Assembly (NCBI RefSeq): GCF_002878395.1
Contig: NC_061115.1
Location: 214,309,779 to 214,373,778, forward strand
Reading direction: 5' to 3'
From: Capsicum annuum
Taxonomy: Eukaryota > Streptophyta > Magnoliopsida > Solanales > Solanaceae
DNA: 64,000 nt
The notes below the pieces were generated by a model. That model saw nothing but the letters and a program-made list of their open reading frames with translations. It was not told the DNA's origin and did not search any database. Positions 13,001-22,549 of this stretch are shown one piece after another. The first letter of the stretch is position 1. Every line of letters begins with the position of its first letter. The translations under genes and the position numbers were made by a program.

Positions 13001-16000
13001 CAGCAAATGAAGCAGTATGCATGGAGAACATTAGTTGATCATTGTGACATTTAAACGAGTCTTAGGGAAGTTAGGGTGTGTTTGGTATGAAGGAAAACAT
13101 TTTCTTGAAAATGTTTTTCAATTTTTTCATGTTATTTATTTTCCTCAAATCTAAGGAAAATGACTTCCCTTCAAAAAGTAAGGAAAACATTTTTCAAAAC
13201 TCTCTTTCAACCTCGCTCTTAAGTTGAAATATTCATACAACACCCAAAATCACTCATCCTTACTCCGACCCCCAATCCCTACACCCACCGCACCCCTACC
13301 TCATTCCCCTATCCAAACCCATACTCCCCCCCCCTCCCCCTCCACCACCTTTTCCAAAAAAATATTTAATTTTTTTTTTAAATTCAAACTTTTTCTTACC
13401 CTGACCCCCTCCCTCAAAAAAAAATTAGAATTTTTAAATTTATTTTTAGAAAAATTTTAAATTTTTCCTTACCCCACCCTCACTCCCCTACCTCGACCCC
13501 TACCCCCCATTCGAAAAAACTATTTCAAATTATTTTCTTACCTCAACCCCTAACCCGAAACTCAAACCCCTACTCCCTTCAAAAAAAAAATATTTAATTT
13601 TTTTTTTTAAATTCAAACTTTTTCTTACCCCGACCCCCTCCCTCAAAAAAAAAATTAGAATTTTTAAATTTATTTTTAGAAAAATTTTAAATTTTTCCAA
13701 ACCCCACCCTTCACTCCCCTACCTCGACCCCTACCCCCCATTCGAAAAAACTATTTCAAACTATTTTCTTACCTCATCCCCTAACCCGAAACTCAAACCC
13801 CTACTCCCTTCAAAAAAAAAAAATATTTAATTTTTTAAAAAAAATTCAAACTTTTTTCCCTCCACAACCCGACCCCAGCCCCACCCTACCAACCCCCCCC
13901 CCCCCCCCTTCCAAAAAAAATAATTTTTTACTCACCCCACCCTTACTCGCTACCCACCCCCTACTACCCCCCTCAAAAAAAAAAATTCTTACCCCGCCCT
14001 TACTACCTCATTTGACAACCTCAACCTCTACCTACCAACCTCCTCCCAAAAAAAAATTAATTTTTTTAATTTGTTTTTAGAAAAAAAAATCAAAACTATT
14101 TTCTTATCCTATTTGTTCTCATTATTTTTGTTAAATATATACAAATACTTTTAGAAAATATATACTTAACCAATTTGCATAACGAACACAAGAATATACA
14201 TAAAAACCAACTTATTTTTCTAGAAAACGTTTTTCTTCCTTCATATCGAACAAACCCTGAAAAATATAGCGTCAAATAATTTTCTAAAATGTATTTTCAC
14301 TATTTAGCTAAACACTAAAATGTATTTTCTGAAAAATACTTTTCATTCACCAACTAAACACTAGAAAACATTTTCCATAAAATATTTTCCATCCACTAAC
14401 CAAACATAAGAAAACAAGTAAGAAACCAACGGAAAACATTTTCCTTCGTACCAAACACACCCTTAATCTCCTCTATCAACTATCAAATTGAGGCCACAGG
14501 AAAGAAAGATCATAACAAAATCAAGACTTTAGTTGTTGTAGTCTGTCACTGTGTTGCACATAAAAGATACACAAATGCTAGAATACAGGTTTTCATGTTT
14601 GGTAACACAATGAAACAATCTGTTGTTCTATTACTATGCAGAAAAATACAAAATTGTTTTCAGCAACTAGAGAGTCCAAGACAAGAAAATAGTCCATCAA
14701 GTTCTTGTCATATTAGGTAGAAGTAGAATGCCTGCCTATAATAGGAAAATGTGAATAGGATTAAGCCGTGGAGGTCAAGTTGAGATTGAAAAATATTCTA
14801 TATATCTATATAAAATATTTTTGTCGCATTTTGACTAATAAAAACACTATATAAACCAGTTTGATCGTCCTAGTCTCCACACAACCAACACTTCAAAACA
14901 GAATCACAAGAACACGAATCAGAAAGAACTCTATCATGGGAACAGCTCTTCTGGTCTTGCTGGTTTTTGGCACTCTTACTTACTGCTTAGATGCAAGATT
15001 ACAGGCTTGCCAGCCGAGTGGAAAAATCAGAGGCACAAAGCCACCTCCAGGGCAATGTAACCCCGAAAACGACTCAGATTGTTGCAAACAAGGCAAGATG
15101 TACCCCACTTACAAATGTTCGCCTCCAGTGACCGGTAATACCAAGGCTGTTCTAACACTAAATAGCTTCCAAAAGGGTGGAGATGGTGGTGGACCCTCGG
15201 AATGTGATAATCAATACCACTCTGATGATACTCCAGTTGTTGCCCTTTCAACTGGATGGTATAGTGGAGGAGATAGGTGCCTCAACTATGCCACCATAAG
15301 TGCTAATCGAAGAAGTGTGAAGGCTAAAGTTGTAGACGAGTGTGACTCAACCATGGGATGTGATGACGAACATGATTATCAGCCTCCATGCCCAAATAAC
15401 ATAGTTGATGCCTCTAAAGCTGTGTGGGAAGCCTTGGGTATACCTGAAGGTGACTAGGGTGATTATGACATTACATGGTATGATGCTTAGCGCATCATAT
15501 ATACTACTTATTGTACCATTCCAATATGATGATTATGTTCATACACACATCACGATTCATGTGTAATATGTGGTGTAAATACTAAGTACTAAATTCTCAT
15601 GTTTGTAGTTGTGAAATTACAGTGTAATGAAATTCTGTTCATGAAGACTTTTGAAATATAGTAATATCAAAGTCATGCCAATGAAAGACACATGATTCAT
15701 GAAATCTAAACAGCACTTAGTTTAGCAGCTAACCTAAACCTACTACAATTCGACCAAGATCAATCAATCAATCAATCAACAAGGCCTCCACGCATTAGAA
15801 GCTTTAGCGAATGATGTTTACAATCATAATATTGCAGCTATAGCGGGGCAACAAAGAAAATAATTATACAGTGAAAATAAATGTGTTTGAGATACACACA
15901 TTCAAAATACTCAAGACAATATATCAGGTAGCATCCTGCGGAGAGTGCATCAAATGCAACTTCTTTTGCAGTTAAATTTTTCCTCAATGACACTACAGAG

Positions 16001-19000
16001 CAGGCTTGACACTTGTCTGAAAGATGGTAATGATTAGCTTCTTGAAGCTGCAGAATTTGTCACAATAAACAATCAAGATAGCAGCAGCCAATTGCAAGCT
16101 GTTAGTGTTTGTAGTACTTGTCCGGTTTGGAATTGGCATAGATGTCTAAGGGTGAAATTTAAATCAATAAAGAAAAGGAAGTAATTTCTTTCTCCTTCTT
16201 TAGCGTAAGGGTTTGCCTCCTAATACTGAATCATAAGTATTTAAACATTTTTATTAACATTAACGACCAGACCTCTGAGAGTTGCTTCCTGAATCCAAAA
16301 GAGACAACTTTGGGTTCTCCCAATAACTAAAAAGTGTAGCACGCCTCAATCTAATTAGGGTATGCTTTGGTGGAGGAACAGCATCAGAAAAGGAAGGATT
16401 GTAGCTTAAAAGACTGCATAATTAGGCTTCAGTCTCAAGTTAGTAAAGACTGCATAAAGCTAGACTATTTTTACACCAATTCCTTCCTTATTCAGTCGTG
16501 GAACCAGCTATACTGTGTACATATGGCAGGGTTATGAATTGGCCAATTATTAAAATCTGAGCTTTTTAACTTTATAGTGATACCCTCTTCCGGGGAAAAA
16601 ATATTTAATGATTTAAACTCGATAATGTGGGATACAGAGCTGCAGAACTTCATTTAGCTCTACAGTTGGTTGCAGGGTCCTCTGCTTCTCACGTTAGTTG
16701 TGTTAACTTATCTTGGTCTGTGGGAAACAATTTGATATCTGGCAGTCGCGATGACCATAGTGATACATATAGTCAAGACAATAAGTCAGGTCACATCCGA
16801 TCCAAGGGGTACTACCTCAGACACAACCTTGTTTGCCAGTTAAGTACACTACACAGTGGCAAGCTGATTTATTGAGTGTCCTGTTTTACAATCTCTCGTA
16901 ATTGATCTCAAGGGAAGCAAGATGATTAGAATGTAACAAAACAAAGACCTAGTTTGTTGTAGCGTGTTTCAATATACATAAAAGATATACAGATGATAGA
17001 ATAAAGGTTTCGTGTTTAGAGACGAGCTTAAATCAATAATCTGTTGTTCTATTACTACTCAGAAATATGCTGTAACCATCAAGGAAGTAAATATAAGCTA
17101 TAATCAAATATGTCCTAATAACAAAAAGGAACTTGACTGCTAAACTTCATAACTAAACCACAAGAACAAGAACCATCAAGATTGTTTCATTTCCCGGGGC
17201 TCGAACCTCTCGAGGGATTTCAACCATCCCAACTCAACCCAAGTTAGTAAACAATAATTTTCTTATTTCAATGTTATGATACTTTCATCAAAAAATCAGC
17301 AGTAGTTAATTGGTACAAGGAAATGTATTTCCTTACACGATAGTGATGGAAACGTAACACATACCAATAATTGACATATTCAAGTGTGACAAAATAATTG
17401 CAAACCTACAACGTCAGTTTATGCCCAAAAAGAAACAAACAAAAAAAGAAAAATTAGACAAAAGATTTCTTAATATCAATAAATTAAAAGCAACAAACCC
17501 ATTGCACTCCCACAACGTAATTAATGAGTGATCAAAATTTGTTTGTCCTTGCATCATAATTTATATTTTGAATGCCCTTAATGAGAAAAAGGGGCTCAAT
17601 AAGAGAGAAGGCTTGACATCAATTTAAGAGGATTTCAACATACAATGCGAATTTGTTGAAAAGAAGTTTGCCACATTATTTTAACAATATTTGAGTTCCA
17701 CTGAACATGGTTTCTCCGAGGAGACAGCTTTCACATCGCATGTTATTGGGCTTCTGATTTTAATTGCTGGCCCTAGGGTCAAAGCACAAGATTCTGGAAG
17801 AATCAGCAACACCTGTCTCAGAGGCTATTAAATCTAGGTCTCATAATTCTAAAACACCCTTGTTACTGGAGTGTTTGGCATTATCACCTTTGTTGGTGGT
17901 GAAGAACCAAAAGAAACAGAAAGTCTATGCAATTGATGAGGCAAGTCATTAATCCAAAACTGCGTCCTAATGTGGCTACTGCTAAACCTTTACCAGCAAC
18001 GATAACAGCAGTTGTATCTTCATGGTCTTCCCTTCTTACTACCATGGATGAACACCTAAGCCAAAAAAGTTGGCAAGGGTCAATCTCCTGCTTCTCAACT
18101 CTTCTAGACAAGGAAGACCGATCTGTGCGCATTGCAGCAGGCAAAGCACTTGCTTCAGTTTTTGAAGTCTGGAGTCTTGAAAAGTTTTCTGGCAAATCTA
18201 AAGGATCTAGTGACAGCTCCATAGATGAAGCTAACAAATCTAGTGAATATAACATATACAAGGATTAAGGGAAAAAAGTCCTGTACCAGGTGTAAATGGA
18301 ATAACATGGTCAGTGAGGTTCTTATAGACGTCCCCCCCAACTTGCTTGGGACTGAGTCTTAGCTGTTAGCCTTGTTTTAGAAGTTAAATAGGGATGAAGC
18401 ACTATGTCTGGATTAAATAATTGGGAAAGTGAAATTACCTGCAGCGTTCCACATATCATAGTTTGACTTGACATCTGAACCTTCCAAGGGAGGGATATGT
18501 GATAGTAGATGATATAACTTGAGAACTGAGAGGTCCAAGCTTTAAACCATGAAAGCAAAGTTACAAAAGAGAAATATTGAGCCCAATGTTTTCACACGAA
18601 TAAACTAAAACTTCCTGGGTAATGACTAAAAGGAAGAATTGCTTCTATTAGTTGAAAATAGATGCGGCATGCAGAACCAAAAGAAAAAACCATCATATAC
18701 ACTTGGTCAAATCGCAACATATTTAATAGTAGAAAGTAGAAACATCTGATGGGATGGAAAGAAACAAGACTTCTATTGCAAATTAAATTGATATATATAT
18801 ATCCTGGATCTGAAAAGGTGATAAAGGGCGCAGTTTACAAATGACATGCCAAAATAACCGTTTTCAATTCTCTAAGACATGCAAATTATGTGATCTGTAG
18901 AAGAGTTGGAAAAGAAAAGCCAATTGAAAAGAAAACAAGGCTGAACTTGGCATCTACAATTTAGATAAGGATATAAAAGGTGAACTAATACTGTTTTTGA

Positions 19001-21391
19001 GAACCATCATGCAGATGAAATTTGATCAGAATTGACGGGCAAGATGCAATAACCTGGCAAATATAATTTAGCTGAACCTTTGTCCGACCGATTTTTCTTT
19101 AACATCCTAGCTATCTGGATTAAATCTAGGGGTGCCTCAATAAAATTAAAGGAAAATGAATGGAAATTCTTAACTTATCCTTCCATCCAAATGGGAAGGT
19201 CAAAGAACACAATTTCATGGTAAATAAATCTCACTGAAGCATCAAAAGTAGATGACATAATCATATTTTTTATTTTTATTATGATAACTGTGGTGTCCGG
19301 GCCAGCTTGTGTGCACCTCGACTAAATCCACGGGATACCTACCACCTGCCACCTCCCACCAGCAGTAGGTACCAGTAACTCCGTCCACCAAGGCTAGAAC
19401 AAATGAGAAAAAATCACCTAGTGTCTCTCTGTTGGGATTAACCTGAGACATCATGGTGTTCATCCCACTTCATTGAACCACTAGGCCACAGCCTTGGGTG
19501 CATGACATTAATCATATTTGATACAACATTACTTGCCTTGGCTTTCTATAACACAAATATCTACCATAGTTAATCAAATGTTGCAAACAATCAGCACCCA
19601 ATACAAAAAGAAAAAAAAGTTATAATACATTAATTGAGAAAGGAAAAAAAATTGTCCACGTGATATAAAATGGAATTAACCATCAAGTAATTTCTCACGG
19701 AAGGACATAAGCTTCAGTCAGATATTTAAACCAACCTTGATTCTGGCTGGTTCACACCGCTGGTGTCTAGGCCCTCCCTTCTATCGTCTGATAGTAGAAA
19801 CAACAAAAAAGGGATGAGAACAGGTGCAAGAAAAATAAAAGAGGTAAAGACAGGATGATATTAATATGGAGTAAATAAGGTAGTTATACCGGAGATATCT
19901 TTGGCTCCTATGCGTTGGGAAAGCTTTTTGAAGCTGATATAAGTAAAATATCTGATGAAAGAAACCAACTGATCAGAAAAAACATATAAAAATGTATTTG
20001 GGCTGATCATTATTTAACCTGATTAAACATGAATGCAGCCAACAGACAGAACTGTCTGAAGCTCAATGAAATGTCTCAGCATATAAGAACGTATCTCAGC
20101 CATGCTAAAAATAGAATTAAGAGAATCCCCTACTTCCATTCTCCTTAAAAACATAATCATTTGAGGAAATAGTCTTCATACCGTATATCAATGTACTTAA
20201 AATACTTCGATGAGAGCAAATCGAGCAAAACATCATGGACATCGAGGGAGGAATGAACCTGCAACATAGAAAGAAAACCAAAGTATCTTTGTTTGACCAT
20301 TAGAAAGAAAACAAAAGTATCCTCAAATGAAGTTCCTTGCAAAAACTACGAATGCAATAAATAAAAGATGTGGCCATTACTGTAACTTACAACGCGATCA
20401 AGAAGCCTGTGGTAAATAGCAGAGTGAAACTTCCCACCATTTCCAACTTTCACAAACTCCATCAACGTATCCAACACAACTTCCTAATCATTCAAACCAA
20501 AGTTAAAACACACAGATCATATCCTTCAATGAGATAAACTTTACTCCCCTATCCCAGTTTATGTAGCACCTTTCGAATTTTGAGATTCAAACAGGTCTTT
20601 TCTTTAACAGTAATTTTTCCACATATCTTTTTAATATTTTCATTCGTGCGACTTAAATACTTTATAAAAGTAGTTTTCAAACATGTAAATTTTCTTTCAA
20701 ATATGTAAATTTTCTTTCAAAAAAATTAAAGATTATATACCCGAATTCACAGTTAAAATTAAGGGTCGTTTGGCCATGAAATTCTTTCACTTTTTTTCCC
20801 GGAGCTACACGTTCAAAAAAAATTGGTATTTACTTTTTCCACTCTAAATTACCCAGACAAATTCAAAAACAACTCTAATGCATTTCATGGCCAAACAGAT
20901 ATCATTTTTCACTTTGAAAGCAAAAACTATTCACAATGAAACATGGCCTGACGATAACTAAAATTTTGACTCTCGAAATTCAAAGTGAGCCACATAAATT
21001 GGAAAACACAGCGAGAGACAAATATTTAAGAAGTCGGAGTGGCCATTACTCTAAGTGCCTCATTGGATTCGGAACAAATAGCAATATCAAGGAGGTATTG
21101 AACGAAGTCATCAAACTTAGAACGAACCCAGGTTCGATAAATAAACTCGGGATCATTCTGCGAGACTGAATGAGTAGAAGAAGGGAGTTGGGGAAGAAGA
21201 GGAAGGAAAAATGATTGAAGAGAAAGTAGAGATTCGAGTGCGTATTTTGGACGAGTAGATGGAGTGATGAATGAGAGGAGAAGAGGGAGATTGTTGATGT
21301 GTGCTCTTGATGAAAGAAGTTGGTGACCTAGGGTTTTCAGGTCTGATAATGAGTATTTATCTTCGTTTTTCTTCTGCTTCTTTGATGCCAT
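7081..21391 (-). CDS. NOC4: Nucleolar complex protein 4 (NOC4), 15 exons
   Basis: Exons, in order: 21391-21050, 20483-20391, 20258-20182, 19951-19890, 19787-19736, 18539-18439, 11361-11288, 11120-11019, 10455-10397, 10298-10124, 9562-9389, 8813-8654, 8017-7960, 7854-7749, 7269-7081. All splice sites are GT-AG, phases agree, and the sum is 1824 nt or 607 aa, near the plant family length. The start [15 protein letters not shown] and blocks such as [49 protein letters not shown] and [10 protein letters not shown] match the CBF/Mak21 domain (roughly residues 280-480) of plant NOC4/EMB2762. In yeast, Noc4 with Nop14 drives 40S maturation and export in the nucleolus; the same role is inferred. The acidic stretch encoded by 8813-8654 is a likely linker. 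Intron 6 (11362-18438) is exceptionally long and hosts other genes. Middle exons are short, so one border could be off by a few bases. Confidence 0.92.
7370..7500 (-). mobile_element. TS-type SINE in the last NOC4 intron
   Basis: The plus strand reads AACAACATATCCAGTGAATT, then CACAAAGTGGGGTCTGGGGA, ACGCAGTCC and GAGGTTGTTTCCGATAGACC. This is nearly the whole reverse complement of the Solanaceae SINE that ends in TTG repeats. It lies between the last two NOC4 exons. Confidence 0.75.
11424..11531. repeat. Perfect 54-bp tandem duplication
   Basis: A 54-bp unit starting TAGGTCATATTGCACGCATT occurs twice, head to tail, at 11424-11477 and 11478-11531, with no mismatch. It lies in NOC4 intron 6, just upstream (minus sense) of exon 7. 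Absence of divergence suggests a recent event. Confidence 0.9.
11839..11922 (+). pseudogene. IFRD-family pseudogene, N-terminal piece
   Basis: The plus strand encodes [20 protein letters not shown] followed by DKE, which resembles the N-terminal region of plant interferon-related developmental regulator (IFRD/SAT32-like) proteins. The frame then runs into unrelated sequence. It lies in NOC4 intron 6, antisense to NOC4, about 5.6 kb before the rest of the same pseudogene on the same strand. Either a long parental intron or a later insertion separates them. Recognition is from memory of the family. Confidence 0.6.
12711..12942 (-). mobile_element. Au-like SINE with duplicated B-box segment
   Basis: The plus strand runs from AGGGCAGCCCGGTGTACAAA through GCTATGCGCAGGGTC to GAACCTGTGACCTCCTGGTC, the reverse complement of the tRNA-derived Solanaceae Au-type SINE. 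The segment AGGCTGTTTCCAAGGCTTGA, containing the tRNA-like B box, occurs twice (12816 and 12861), a 45-bp internal tandem duplication. Confidence 0.75.
13074..14462. mobile_element. PIF/Harbinger-like MITE, 1.39 kb
   Basis: The left end reads GGGTGTGTTTGGTATGAAGG and the right end is its near-perfect inverse over about 30 bp. Flanking TTA at 13071-13073 and 14463-14465 is a 3-bp target duplication. These are the hallmarks of PIF/Harbinger elements; no transposase is present. The interior is C-rich and A/T-rich minisatellite, with a ~230-bp unit repeated in tandem (for example ATTAGAA at 13424 and 13654). Reading frames inside are low-complexity and not genes. It sits in NOC4 intron 6. Confidence 0.82.
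14807..14855 (+). promoter_or_regulatory. Kiwellin promoter TATA region
   Basis: TATATAAA at 14848-14855 lies about 80 bp before the kiwellin ATG; a second TATATAAAA is near 14807. TTGACT at 14831 and GGTCAA at 14773 are W-box-type cores, common in pathogen-responsive promoters. The TATA box is seen; the regulation is inferred. Confidence 0.55.
14936..15457 (+). CDS. Kiwellin/ripening-related protein, nonsense near C-terminus
   Basis: A single-exon frame of 173 codons. The chosen start is the ATG at 14936, which opens a signal peptide ([20 protein letters not shown]); a longer frame from a TTG at 14861 runs through the 5'UTR. The mature protein has the Cys-rich kiwellin core: [74 protein letters not shown]. 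Kiwellins are secreted double-psi beta-barrel proteins of fruit and defence; some bind fungal chorismate mutase. The family normally ends W...DITW..A. Here GGTGAC is followed by TAG where TGG is expected, and the frame then continues [10 protein letters not shown] to a second stop at 15488-15490. The protein is thus cut about 11 residues short. The gene is antisense within NOC4 intron 6. It may be a young pseudogene or still work. Confidence 0.82.
   Translation: MGTALLVLLVFGTLTYCLDARLQACQPSGKIRGTKPPPGQCNPENDSDCCKQGKMYPTYKCSPPVTGNTKAVLTLNSFQKGGDGGGPSECDNQYHSDDTPVVALSTGWYSGGDRCLNYATISANRRSVKAKVVDECDSTMGCDDEHDYQPPCPNNIVDASKAVWEALGIPEGD
16945..17060. repeat. Diverged duplicate of the kiwellin 5' flank
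   Basis: The block around CATAAAAGATATACAGATGATAGAAT and AATCTGTTGTTCTATTACTA closely resembles 14535-14645, upstream of the kiwellin gene. The two copies flank the gene in direct orientation about 2.4 kb apart. The rest of 15490-17560 holds no gene I recognise. Confidence 0.55.
17572..18294 (+). pseudogene. IFRD-family pseudogene, main piece
   Basis: Frames in sequence read [15 protein letters not shown], stop, [12 protein letters not shown], stop, [13 protein letters not shown]; a frameshift near 17796; [15 protein letters not shown] and LLLECLAL; a second shift; then [60 protein letters not shown] and EKFSGKSKG; then stops at 18266 and 18290. The order and spacing match plant IFRD/SAT32-like proteins from near the N-terminus to the middle. 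No introns are visible, which suggests a retrocopy. The C-terminal third is missing. It lies on the plus strand in NOC4 intron 6. With two frameshifts and several stops it cannot make the protein. Confidence 0.8.
19285..19503 (-). mobile_element. tRNA-derived SINE (family A)
   Basis: The plus strand runs GTGTCCGGGCCAGCTTGTGT, then a CCACCTGCCACCTCCCACCA block, then GGATTAACCTGAGACATCAT and ACTAGGCCACAGCCTTGGGT. It is the reverse complement of a SINE whose head is tRNA-like (GGCCTAGTGGTTCAATGAAG) and whose tail ends GGACACCACAG. Related copies sit at 31474, 34697 and 46344. It is in a NOC4 intron. Confidence 0.75.
20544..21010. mobile_element. Nested MITE pair in NOC4 intron 1
   Basis: The outer element has inverted ends: CTCCCCTATCCCAGTTTATG at 20545, inverse near 20985-21010 (AGCCACATAAATTGG), a pattern of the CTCCCTC...-type Solanaceae MITEs. 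Within it, GGTCGTTTGGCCATGAAAT at 20764 is inverted as GCATTTCATGGCCAAAC ending near 20897, marking a second, ~135-bp MITE inserted into the first. Neither codes. Confidence 0.65.
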
Positions 21392-21639
21392 AGAAGAAGA
21401 GATTACTTTGATTTTTGAGTCAATTGGAAATAGCTTAACAAATTTAAGCTATGGGAAGCAATTACAGCACTGTGAATTGAATGAAAATGTGTTTTGCTTG
21501 ATCGAAACACCGTTTGGATTTCTAGGTGAGACTTGGAGGAAGTGTAGAGGAGGAGGGAGGGTTTTGGCAAACACAGGGTTTAAGGTAAAGGGGGAGAAAA
21601 ATGAGTTGAAAGAGATTAAAGGCAAAATGACTCAATTTT

Positions 21640-22100
21640 AACTGGTGACAAGAATAAAGAAAGTGATTATATTAAAATAATTAAAAAAAATAAAAAGATT
21701 AAAACTTTTTTTTAGTTTTTAATTTAACAAAAAAAAAAATAAAAATTAATAAATTTAGAAAAAAAATAAAAATCTCCCTCCCTCGTCCAGCCATCCCCCA
21801 CCCCTCCGCCATCGACCCCAGCCCCCTCTCCCCTACCTCACCCTACCCTACCCCCTATCCCAACACCCTCACCTTGCCCCAACACCCCATCTCAGCCTCA
21901 TTCCCAGCACCCTCACCCCACTCAGCCCCTTCCCAACACCCACACCCCACCCAGCCCCCTTCCCAGCACCCACCCCCCCATCCAGCCCCCTTCCAACACC
22001 CTTACCCTTCTCCACCCTCATTCCCAGCACCCTCACCCCGTTTCCAGCCCCCTCCCCCCTTCCAAAATTCAAATTTTATTTTATTTTTAAAATCTTTCCA
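21640..22100. repeat. C-rich minisatellite in AT-rich DNA
   Basis: The stretch 21775-22065 is almost pure pyrimidine and A on the plus strand, built of degenerate units such as CCCTTCCCAGCACCCTCACC. It is bordered by A/T runs. The Pro/His-rich reading frame here (21874-22188) follows from composition and is not a credible gene. It lies upstream of NOC4. Confidence 0.7.
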
Positions 22101-22549
22101 ATCAATTCAATTTTTTTCATATTTTGGGGGATTAAAATTTAAATTTGAAATTTTTTTTATTTGGGATTCAAATTTAAATTTAAATTGAAAGTGAGTGATA
22201 GCAAATATTGAAAAATTAGTAATTTAATGAATAAACTTGAAAAAACTTAAAGTTTTTGCGAATTTGTTAAAGATATCCAAATTTAAAAATCAAAATTCAT
22301 TATATTTGTATATATGAATTTATAGTTAAAAATTTAAATTAGTTGGAGAAAAATTTTAATTATTTGGAATGAATTTGATGTTTAATTTGTGAGCAAGAAT
22401 AAAAACATGATTATTCAAATTTTTCTACAATTTATAAATTTTTCTTATTTAATTAAATTAATTTTAATATTTAATTTGTTATGTAATATTTTAAAAGTGA
22501 CTTGAAATTTAATGAAATGCTAGAAAATGACGTGGCATACGTGGCAGCT

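Noticed and set aside
13224..13460. Pro-rich 78-codon frame
   Set aside because: Composition of the C-rich minisatellite in the MITE.
17884..18261. 125-codon minus-strand frame
   Set aside because: Antisense shadow of the IFRD pseudogene, whose sense strand has clear family motifs.
21874..22188. Pro/His/Ser-rich 104-codon frame
   Set aside because: Low-complexity C-rich DNA; no domain, no conserved start.
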